A stretch of 64,000 nt of DNA from assembly GCA_038502055.1 (NCBI GenBank), contig JAXRKN010000044.1:4002001-4066000 (forward strand). Direction: 5' to 3'. The notes beneath the pieces are model-generated. The model saw only the letters and a program-made list of their open reading frames with translations. It did not search any database and was not told the origin of the DNA. The DNA is from Tanytarsus gracilentus (Eukaryota > Arthropoda > Insecta > Diptera > Chironomidae). The translations under genes and the position numbers were made by a program. This document shows, piece by piece, positions 24,400 to 34,555 of the stretch. Within the stretch, counting starts at the first letter, position 1. Every line of letters begins with the position of its first letter.

Positions 24400-27030
24400 A
24401 CAACTGACAGATTTAAATTTTATTAATTTACGAATTTTATTCAAACAGTTAAAAAAATCTAATAAGCATCACAAAATCCTCGCAGCTTCTGCGAAAATAT
24501 TTTACGTGGAAACTCTTTTAAGAAGTTGCGGTTGTGGCTTCAACTAAGTTTTACGCAAAGACGAAAAGAATTTCTTGTTCATCACCGAAACAAATTGTCT
24601 TTCACAGTTCAAGTCACATCGCACTGTATTCTCACTGTGCAGATGAAAAAAAAGGATAAGGGTAAAGTAAACACGTTTGTATATTAATGACTTACTGATA
24701 TGCTCGGTGCTCACACAAGGTATAACAAAAATTTGTAAAACTTTCCACCAAATGAAATTTTCTTAAAACCATCTTCGGAAATTTACGAGATAATTACATT
24801 TTACTTTTGTTTCGGTGAGATAATGTAAAGTTTAATGGAACATAGATGGAAAATTTTTGCAATTCTCATTATGACAGCTGGGAGTGAAAAATTTCCATAT
24901 AAAAACTTTCAGGAAGCTTCATTGAACTTTATTTATTCGCTCTCACCCCCCGGCGCCGTTCATTTTCATCTATTTTATTTAATTTTTTTTTCATGGCACA
25001 AAAAAATCGTTGCGATTATTAAAAATGTAATGAACGTCAATGGAAATTAACTTTTCCGGACTATTTTTTTTTCTCTCTCTCTTTCACATTATGATGTGAA
25101 AACCCCGACATTAAACTGTAAAATGTGCATGTACACGTACACCTGAGCTCTCAGAGCAAGCAATAAAATGAAATTGCACTGATTTATTATTTATGTAATT
25201 GTGCTTTACCAGCAGTTGATAGAAAACAACTTTAATTTACGTGGTTTTGTGTATGTATGCATTAAAAATGAGCAGAAAATTATGAGAGTGAGCTTGCAGA
25301 GGGCTTTTATTATTATTATATGCATTGTGCATCATGAAAAGAGGAAAAGGATAAAAATTATGAAAAATGAGCAAATAAACAAATTTTCAATATTATTAAA
25401 GTCTGATGCGGGCCGAACGGCTGATCAATATGGCAGCATGATGTCGAAACAGAATTCCAGGATGCTTGGATGAAATTTAAAAAGCGATGAACATGCCAAA
25501 ATTGAGAATACACATCACGATTTTCCCACATGAATTAGTAATTAGAACATCCCACAATATTCATCATTAGTCGTCTTGTCAATGGCCAATGCTTGAATCT
25601 CTTCACACCGTTCTCTCTGATCTAAAAAGTGTCTTTTTTCTGAATTGAGTCCGTAAGAAATTTTTAACACTTCGTAAATTCTTTCTCTAGATCGTATGTG
25701 ATAATTGATAGCGATAGATGAAAGTAGTTCAACTCATCATAAGTGAGAGGATACCAAAAAGTTCTTATCTCCATTAGATATGTAAATTAAATATTCATGA
25801 TGTTTGCATGTGTAAGCGCCTGAGAGTTCTAAATGTTCTACTGACTTAATTTTTAATGATGGAAAATTTTTTTTTGAAAATAATGTGACGTAAAATTTTT
25901 ACATAAATTATGACAAAATTTACAAATGATTCCATTTTATGATCAACAATATTGTTTTCATCTGTTTTTGATGTTCAAATATTTAAATTTTTTAAATTTT
26001 TATTTTTTATGTGAAAACATTTGAAGCTAAATTAGATTTTTTGAATTAAGTAATTTTATTAAAATTTAACTTTTTAGTAAATTTTTTTCATTCAATGATT
26101 GTAACAATAAAATTTATTCAAGCAGATGCCTTCATTAATTTTAAAGATTCTTCATCAACAGTTTAAATTTGATACATTTTTAACCAAATCATTTTCATCA
26201 TCACTTTACAGCAAATTTCCAAGAAGGAATGCCTTAAATGACCCTTTCAAAAACATAAAAAATTGAAATAATTTCCGACCACATTTATTTTGTCCTTTCA
26301 CTGCATACACAGCAGTCCTACGATGATGCAAAAGCATTACTTTAAAATTACTTTTAGCAGAAATTCTCCTCGTTTTTTTGTACTCAGTTTTTTAGGTCAT
26401 TTTACATTATATTTGAAACATTTTCCTTCCAAACAATTTATTTAGGCTGAGAGAGTTGAATAGAAGGAGAAGTGGGAGAAAATCGATAGCACACATGTAT
26501 ATTGTGTCCATTTATGAAAAGAAAATGAAAAATTTCATATGACTACACTTCGCACGTCAACAAGTTGAACGAATTCGATTTCCATTCGAGCACCCATTAA
26601 ACGTCTCTCCACTTTTTTTCATCTATTGACGGTATTAAAATGAGAGCACGAGAGCATCCCCTCCTGATAGCGATTGTAAGAACTTAAGTAGGGAACAATT
26701 TTGTGGAACATCTTCTCGTGTAACGAAAAAGGTTATTATTATTTCACGAGAATTTCTTAATCGACTTTCATCGCCATAAATCAACGGCATTAAATTTTAG
26801 GAGAGTCTAAGTGTGGTCAAAAATGAGATAATTTAAAAAGAGTCTCATTCAGTGTGCGACCGTCCATTGTTTATGTGGATTAAAATTTACTCTTATGCGT
26901 GCAATAGTTACCGTGCAAGGCAAAAGGAGGAAAGGAGCACAAAATATAATTGGCATATTAAAAATTTATGCAAAAGTTCATTAACTATTTAAATTGACAT
27001 AACCGAAGGATTAACTATTCGTTAGGAAAA
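24400..27030. other. Intergenic, no gene seen
   Basis: AT-rich spacer upstream of the gene starting at 27031. I find no ORF with splice support, no RNA gene and no ordered repeat. Promoter and 5' UTR of the downstream gene are expected near its right end. Confidence 0.55.
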
Positions 27031-30000
27031 ATGGTTGCCCTCAAACTCTTCTGTTTCGGTGTAGTTTTATGTGCCATAAAAGTGGAGTGCGGTTCAGTTG
27101 AAATTACTTCATATTCACGTGTATCGAAAAACAGTGACTCAATTAGCAATCAATCGCAGCGAGGAAATGAAAAAGCGATTAAAAGCCTGTTAAACTCATC
27201 ACAACCGGCGTCATCATCGAGTGTTAAGTAAATTCATTTTAATCATCCCGTCTTTATTTTTCCCCTCTCGTGCAAATTTTTGATTTTCACAACTGCGAAA
27301 CAGTTTTATGATCATCGATTTCGCACATGGACACAAAATTATATCTAAAAATATACCACTCTCTGAAAACAGAAAAGCCAAGCCTGTTGAAGAAGAACCG
27401 GCCGCCGTAGCCGAGGGACGTGCAATTCAAAGCAATTATTTTCCCTCCATGCCGAACTTCATGACGAAGCCAGTGCAAAGGAATAACTTTCAAAATGAAA
27501 AGGGAAATAGATTTATTGTTTATCCGTCCTACAACCCAAATAATATCGATCAAACAAGAAACAGATACGATTCCTATAATTCAAGGTTCGCAACAGGTTA
27601 GTAATACAACACTTAATTGTACAGTAAGATAGGAAACTGAAAGGGTCATTTGGAGCAAACGTTGTGTTTCGAATTTTCTTACTTACTAGACTTGTTGAGG
27701 GTGGCGAGCCGTCAGTTGATTTTTTTCACTCGAGATTTTTTTTTGAAAATTTTGGAGAAAATATTTGAATTTTAAAATTACGTTATAAAAAGTATTATCC
27801 AAAAATATTTTCAAATTTTTGTAACTGAAAATAATGTGAAAAATTTTGAAATTCAAAAAATTCGTTAAAATTAAAAACAGACATTTTAAGATTTTATTTT
27901 CATACCAATCACCCCCGAAAAGTTAACGCACATATCACGCAATGACTATAAGTGCTAAAGAAGGGGCATAAAAGCATGCCCTTGTCTATAAAAAAAATGT
28001 TTCAAAACCCACACGTGGGTGTTGCCGTGTACCCACTTGGAACAGATCAGTATTGGCTTCCCCTTTGGCTTCCCCTTTGGCTTCCCTTTCCAAAATGGCT
28101 TCCAAAATGGCTTCTAAAATGGTTAAAAATGCTTCGAAAATGCTGCAAAATTGCTTCCCAAATTGGCTTCCCAAATTGGCTTCCCAAAATGGCTTCCATG
28201 TGTTTGACTGTGTTTTTTTCTTTGTTTTTTTTTTTTTTTTTTTTTTTTTTTTTCTTTTTTTTTTCTTTTTTTTTTTTTTTTTTCTTTTTTTTTTTTTTTT
28301 CCTTTTTTTTTTTTTTTTTTCCTGGTTCCTTTTCCTGGTTTTTTCCTGTGTTATTTTAATTACGAGTTCATGAGGTAATGAAGCCATACTTCTAAAAAAT
28401 GGAAATTAGGGGGATTCCTTGGAAACTCCTGGGCGGGCGGGGGTCATTTTTCAAATTTCTTATTTGTGAATTACGAGTTAATGAGGTACATGAAGCCATA
28501 TTTAAAAATGGCTTGTGGCTTCCTTGGACACTCCTGGCCGGCCGTGACGGTCATTCTTCAAAAATCATCAATGCTAATCAATTCCTGATGCAATTACGAG
28601 TTCAACGAGGTACATGAAGCCATACTTTTAAAAAATGGCATTAGGGGCACTACTGGCCGGCCGTGATGGAATTGGGGCACTCTTGGATGGCCATGATAGA
28701 CATTCCTCAAATATCATCAATGCCTTTCGATTCCTGATACAAATACGAGTTCAACGACATACATGAAGCCATATAACAGGAAATTTGTATGAAAAATGGC
28801 ATTAGGGCTGTCCATGGCACGACCTGTGGTCATGACCCTCATAATTCCTAAAATGGCCGAATCTAAATTCATAGACCTACCATTTGGCGAAAACTAGAAG
28901 TCTCTAGCTATCTCAGGAGCCGAGATCTCGATGGAACAGACGGACAGACAGACAGACGGACGGACGGACGGAAATAGGCGCATATAAGTGTTACACCACT
29001 TCGTGGGTTACACTAAAAACTTCGTATAAAGTCAATGCAAAAAGCTTCGAATTGATTTATTACGGTTCTCGTTATTACGCTTTAAGAACACATGCTCTAA
29101 CTAACTCCTCACCGATCCTAAATCAATCAGTCGCATTGATTTATGGAAATATAAATTTTCCTGTGCAACAATTGAAATTTTTGATAATTTTTAATAGGTC
29201 CATTAGCTCAGAGGAGGTTCAGTCCTTCGGAGGCTTATGCGGGAACTGTTTATAAGATCAAACAAAGACAAGTAGAGAACTTGAAAGGTCCAGGTAAGTT
29301 TTTAAATTATCATAAAAAATAATTTTAACATAAATATTTTTAAAGTGTCACCACCTGACGCTCTTCCGCCAGCACTCACACCTCCCTCCTCACCGCCTCA
29401 ATACTTACCACCACAACCACAATTTTCACCGCCAAGTAAGTTTTATCATCCGATAGTCGTTGAAGATATCACGACAGCAACACCGAAAGCCTCAACAACA
29501 TCACCAAAATATTTTTTGCCAACCATTCAATCATTTATTGACAAGACCGCGACGACACCAAAAAGCTCACTTAATAACCTTTCTGACTTTGACAAAAACG
29601 TTAACACCTCATACGTACCACCGGTACTTCATGCAATCAGAGATGCCATGGAGAGCAATTATATCAATAATAAATTAGAGCGGGTTAAATCTTCAGAAGA
29701 TTTACAAAGATTTCCACCAAACACAAACTCAATTTATCTTCCGCAAGAAACGGAAGGAAATGTGGAGCTGGTTAATAGCTATTTGCCTGCACCATCGGGA
29801 TTATCTAAAAATAAATTTCATAAAGATTCGCGGGGTCTTATGAACAATGATAATTTAAGAGTGAGAAACGTAACGTTTGAAGATTTACAAAAGTTTCCAC
29901 CAAACTTAAATTCCGCGTATGCAACTCAAAGTTCTAAAAGCTCAATTGAGTTGGTGAATAGCTATGTACCAAATCCATCAGGAGATCCAAAATTTAAAAA

Positions 30001-31387
30001 TTTCGTTAAAAAAGATTCAATCGGTTTACCTCAAAGAGATTTGCATCGCTTTCCACCAAACTCAGATGCTCAATATTTTCCATCAAATGTTAATGAACCC
30101 GTTGAGTTCATCGATAGCTATTTTTCAAATCCATCCGGGGATCCGAAAGCTAAAAATATTATCCAAAAATCTCCTAAAAATTCAATCGTAGCTCAAAATG
30201 ATTTGCATCGATTTCAACCTAATATAAATTCAATTTATTCCCAACAAAATGTTAAAACCCCCATTGAATACGTCAATAGTTATTTTTCAAATCCATCTGG
30301 AGATCCAAAAAATCATAAAATCATTGTGAAGGAAAATTCAGACGAAACAACTCCTTTAGTTATTGACTTGAGTGTAACTGAATTGCCAGAAGGCCAAAAT
30401 GAATATTTGCCACCTCCGGCAGGAGTAAATTTTGTAACGCCAAATTCTAATCAAATGGATGAAAGTTCCGTTAGTACAAATGATCTTCACGTGTTTCCAC
30501 CGAATATTCATTCGCAATATTTACCCGCTGAAATGATGAAGCATGCATCGTTAATTAATAGTTACATACCGCCTCCCTCGGGGGCACATGACTCTCAGAC
30601 CATTAACCTTGAACCTCCAAACCAAATGTCAATAAATCAACAACCAAGTGTTGGCAACATGCATGAACCTAGTTACTATTACGCTAAACCTTCAGGTGGT
30701 GGCTTGGATATGAAAGAAATGCCGATGGGAATGTCAGACATGTCACTGCCGCCAGGACCTCCTACCTCGCCCGATATGATGCCTTCAGGACCGCCAGACG
30801 ATCATGATCATGACCATGACCACCATCATCATCATCACGATCACAATCCATGGGATTATTCTGATTTAATATTCGATGATCCTCATCATCATCATCATCA
30901 TTTTGTCGAAGAGACCACAGCTCCTCCTCCACCGCCGCCCTTACCAGAACCGGCGCCTGAAGAGCCACGTGTCAAAAAGTACAGTTACTATTATTTGGGC
31001 CGTAAACTTTGGTATATCCCGCTGTACTTCACATTCTGGTAAGTTTAATGCATTAACAAGATAAAAAATAACAACTCATAAGTTCAAGGATAATCAATAA
31101 TGTTTTGTTTCCTATGTGACAGGTTTTGCTTGTACGTGGCCGCTCTAATTATCCGCTCTATTGGACGCCATAAGGTTAATTAGTACATTATCAGAGTATA
31201 ATTAATTTATTCTTAATTTGTTACTTTTTGTGTTTTTCCTTCACTCTCTCGCATTTAGGTCGATTTACCAAATCATTATTCGAGAAGCTTACATGACTTA
31301 TCACATCCTGAATTGGTGGCGAAAATTAACAAAATGACTGAATTCACGATGTCACAAATTGAAGATTTTAAGGAGAAATATCTGTGA
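27031..31387 (+). CDS. Unknown secretory protein with five internal repeats and C-terminal membrane module
   Basis: Exons: 27031-27227, 27304-27596, 29198-29293, 29346-31038, 31123-31174, 31259-31387; 2460 nt, 819 aa. The N-terminus is a signal peptide (MVALKLFCFGVVLCAIKVECG). A Pro-rich stretch (PPDALPPALTPPSSPP) is followed by five imperfect repeats of about 50 to 90 residues with the pattern DLxxFPPNxxSxY...ExVNSYxxxPSG. Next come a Gly/Met-rich segment and two His-rich runs (DHDHDHHHHHHDH and HHHHHH), which could bind metal. The C-terminus reads YYYLGRKLWYIPLYF then a hydrophobic helix (FWFCLYVAALIIRSI) and a short basic tail. The same module, with the same two intron positions, occurs in the next gene (32242-32752). 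The family is unrecognised. An AATAAA lies at 31404-31409. Intron 2 (27597-29197) is unusually long and repeat-rich. Confidence 0.85.
27990..29020. repeat. Composite repeat block inside intron 2 of the 27031 gene
   Basis: Contains, in order: CTTCCC/AAATGG simple repeats (28050-28200), a T-rich run with scattered C (about 28205-28322), four diverged copies starting ACGAGTT and continuing CATGAAGCCATA at about 28359, 28470, 28592 and 28742, and a GACA/GACG tetranucleotide run (28938-28972). GTGTACCCAC near 28028 and the reverse complement of GTGGGTTACAC near 29000 may be remnants of inverted ends. No coding content is supported. Confidence 0.75.
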
Positions 31388-32241
31388 AGATATAAAATGT
31401 TCTAATAAAAGTTGTTTTTTGGAAATTGAAAATTATTTTTTCTCTTGTAGACTTGTAGCAAATTTTTTTAGGTGTTTTAATTAGATAATATAGGTAATAA
31501 ATAAAACTTAATTAACAAGAAAATATTTCCTTGGGTTTTCACTTAATTAATAAATAAAAAATTGATTGGATTGACTCTTGTTGAATCAGTAAAATTTTAC
31601 TTTCTGATTCAATGATTAAATCAGTAAAATTTTACTTTTTGATTCAATGATTTAATAAGTAGAAATGAATTGGGTGTCACTCATTAAATAATAAAAAAAA
31701 TTGTTGCTCTCGTTAAATGAGTAAAAATAATATTTTTTCATCACTTATTGAATGAGATTTAATTTATTTATTTCAATGATTTTTAATGATTGAATCAGTA
31801 AAAAAATATTTATTATTTCAGTAATTGAATCAGTTTATTTTTATCTCAACGATTAAATCAGTAAGAAAAATATTTCAGACATCAATGATTGAATCATTAA
31901 AAATATTTTTCTGTCGTTCGTGTTAAAAATACTAAAATAGAGCTAAATATTTTTAAAAATTGCGTTTTATCATTCACATCCCAGAAAAATAACCGTTTTC
32001 TGAAATTTCACTTCATACCTTAGAAAATAGGTTATATTTTACTCCACTTCACTTACGCATGTGCTAAATGATAAATAAATAAATCGAACTCAGAAGTGGG
32101 TTTGATGTTCGTTTATAGAATTATTTCCATTCGTCCATGTTCTCTCTCTTCTCGATATGGTAGAAGGGGATTTTCTCGTCCCAAAAATAGTTCTTATGAG
32201 ATGAGCTGTAGCAGATATCAACTTCGAAAATTTTAAACACA
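31388..32241. repeat. Intergenic region with repeated TGATTRAATCAGTAAAA motif
   Basis: Between the two paralogous plus-strand genes. From about 31560 to 31910 the motif (A)ATGATT(G/A)AATCAGTAAAA or a close variant recurs at irregular spacing of roughly 30 to 60 bases in a T-rich background. The core TGATTNAATCA is palindromic. The rest holds the 3' UTR of the upstream gene and the promoter of the downstream gene. Confidence 0.65.
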
Positions 32242-32752
32242 ATGTCTCTGTCAATTAGCCTTTTAAATATTTTAGTTTTAATATTGCTGGTGTTCAATGT
32301 GCTTGCCCTGAATGGGTTTAAATTGTCTGATGATAAAAATGTGATTAAGAGTGAAAACGTTAAAAATAAATTGAGTGACGAGACTTCTCTAAGAAGTAAT
32401 GAAGGAGATTCGCGAGAAACAAAATGGAGTTACTTCTACCAGGGTCAATGGACGTGGCATTTTCCACTATGGTAATTTCACCAAAATTATCAAAAATTTA
32501 GTTTTAATTTAATTTTTTTAAAGGTTCACTCTGTGGTTTGTTTTTTATACTGGATTTAACACGATCCGCTCGATCATTAACCATCAAACGGTAAGAAATT
32601 AAAGATCGACTTAAATTCACATTCATTTTTGAATTTTATTTCAGTTCGACCCAAATGACTACGAGAGAAGACGAAAAAGAGAAGTTGACGAAACAACGCA
32701 GAAATTTTATAAACACATTAAAGAATTTCATCATAAAAATAAATTTTATTAA
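32242..32752 (+). CDS. Small paralogue of the upstream gene, signal peptide plus membrane module
   Basis: Exons: 32242-32471, 32524-32590, 32645-32752; 405 nt, 134 aa. The N-terminus is a signal peptide (MSLSISLLNILVLILLVFNVLA). After a short polar spacer comes WSYFYQGQWTWHFPLW, then a helix FTLWFVFYTGFNTIRSI, then a basic tail (YERRRKRE) ending HHKNKFY. This matches the C-terminal module of the preceding gene (SYYYLGRKLWYIPLYF...FWFCLYVAALIIRSI). Both introns fall at the same places: after TG of a Trp codon (phase 2) and in phase 0 after the helix. It lacks the Pro-rich, repeat and His-rich parts of its neighbour. Function is unknown; a tandem duplication is the simplest origin. The TAA stop at 32750-32752 overlaps the stop of the convergent NUDT19-like gene. 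Confidence 0.85.
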
Positions 32753-34171
32753 AGCTTAGAATTTGGATTAAGTGTTTTAACTGGCAGTAGGCCATCCGAA
32801 ACATTGCACATGAAATTTGTTGCAAACATGTCCTTCATCTCAATGCGACAAAAGTTATCACAGTTTTTTGCAAGTTCTTCGTACGTTGAATTTTCATATT
32901 TTTGTAAATCGTGAACGGTTTCGTAAAGATTCGGATTTTCAGGATAAAGGTCATCACCAGGATAAATTACAGTTGTGCCGTCTTTCAAATAATAAGGAAT
33001 GGCAAATATTAAAGGAACTTCTTTTCCATTTCTACTCGCTGCAAAGTTAATAATCTCGTCGATTTTCGGTTGATTTACAAATCGATGAAGTTCATAGAAA
33101 ATCGGAGGCGGAAGCCAAATTTGTCTTTTACGATGTTGCTCGAGTAGTTTGTCCGGAGTTTCCCACTATAAAAAATTAAATTAGACTCAAAGGGACATAA
33201 ACTTTTTACATAAATCTTCGAAGTACATAAATTTATGTAAAGAATACTTTAATATAAATTTCTAAAGTTTTATGAAGTTGCATAAAACATTTTGATTTTA
33301 TAAAAGGCAAATCAAGTATATAAGCATAAGTATATAAAAAGATATGGTACAATAGGTCGCAAGATCGCAGTGCCTTACTCATCGAAACATACAAAAAAGA
33401 TTCATTTTTATACTTTTAAAATTATGTTTAAAAAATTACATTTCTAAATAGAATCCAATCTTAATTAAAAATTTCCAACCCTTTTCAATATTACTTACCG
33501 AAAAACTCTGCACCTCATTAGTTTCCGAATAAACTGGGGGAATGCTTTCCAGTGCAGCAATAAAGAAAGCAGCTTCATATCTTTTTCTGCTGAATGTCGG
33601 AGTCAACCACACACTCCATTCGTATAACTTAAAAATGTCTGGAATTAAATCATGTTGATCGTAAAAGCTCATCAGCGTTTCATGCTTGTTGTGAATTTTG
33701 TGCTGCCATGTTGGAATGTCGCAATATTTTGAGTGAAAGTATGAAGAGAAGTTTGATGAATTTTCAGGATTTTTATACAAAATAATTCCAACTTCCTCGA
33801 ATGTTTCTCTTATCGTTGTGATTCTTAATGAAGTTTCACGAGGTAGTTGGTGACTTCGACTTTGATAAATCAACGGTTTTTTGGAATGACTCTCAAGATC
33901 GTCAATTGCAATTTTGTGAGAGTTAAAAAAAGATTTCCACGAAAGTGAATTATCGGATCTATCAACACCACCTCCAGGAAGCGACACATTTCTGCCATAA
34001 AAACTCGTCTTTTCAGTTCTTATAAAAGTTAAAATCTAAAAATAAAAGATTTGAACTCTGGACTTGCGATTAATTTTAAAAACTCACTTTATAATCATAT
34101 TTTGAGTTTGATTGCTCGTTGTCACGTGCTAGAATGAAAACAGTTGCAGCTTCACGCCAAGGCATGGACAT
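32749..34171 (-). CDS. NUDT19-like Nudix hydrolase (acyl-CoA diphosphatase), peroxisomal
   Basis: Exons from the 5' end: 34171-34088, 34035-33499, 33165-32749; 1038 nt, 345 aa. The family hydrolyses CoA and acyl-CoA to phosphopantetheine products and 3',5'-ADP, with Mg2+, usually in peroxisomes. The Nudix box is split as in NUDT19: SLPGGG, then an insertion of about 55 residues, then RETFEEVGI, which keeps the catalytic REUXEEXGU core. The protein ends in Ser-Lys-Leu, a canonical PTS1 peroxisomal signal. The start MSMPWREAATVFILAR puts the first strand of the fold at the N-terminus, so no mitochondrial leader is expected. The stop interlocks with that of the convergent small gene, and the 5' end is divergent from the epimerase, 384 bp away. 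Confidence 0.92.
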
Positions 34172-34555
34172 GACTATTTAAATTTATTCTTTAAAAATTT
34201 AAAAACATTTTCTATATTTTTTTTATGTACAAAACAAAATCACTGTACAAAATCATACCGACTATGTTTCGAAGAGTTTTTAAATCTTTCGAAGAAAATA
34301 AACCTCAACGTAGTGAGCATGTAGAGTCGTATTTCGTAAAGCAAACATAAAATTTCCCCTCTCTGGATTCACTCGACACACATATATAATATCGAAAATT
34401 ATTCTCTCTAACATCATTCGGTGTTCGGTACGGTAGCAAGCAAGTGGAGCATTTTCGAGATTAATGTGAAGACTTTTTTTTGTTTACGAAAAAAAACTTA
34501 CATAGAAAAAAAGTTCAAATTCGTGTTTTTTTCTCTCATCGACCGTAATTCTAAA
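34172..34555. promoter_or_regulatory. Divergent promoter region, NUDT19-like / epimerase
   Basis: 384 bp separate the two start codons. AT-rich, with a block near 34410-34435 (ATCATTCGGTGTTCGGTACGG) that could be an initiator/downstream element for the epimerase. Assignment as a shared promoter is inferred from geometry only. Confidence 0.45.

Noticed and set aside
22423..24407. Several ORFs of 90-220 residues within the inverted-repeat element
   Set aside because: They are translations of GGAATTCC-type tandem repeats in alternative frames. No transposase or other motif appears.
24835..25473. ORFs of 71 and 90 residues in the intergenic region upstream of 27031
   Set aside because: No motif, no codon pattern distinct from the background and no splice partners.
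27952..28387. ORFs with long Phe or Lys runs
   Set aside because: They translate a T-rich homopolymer and CTTCCC/AAATGG simple repeats in an intron.
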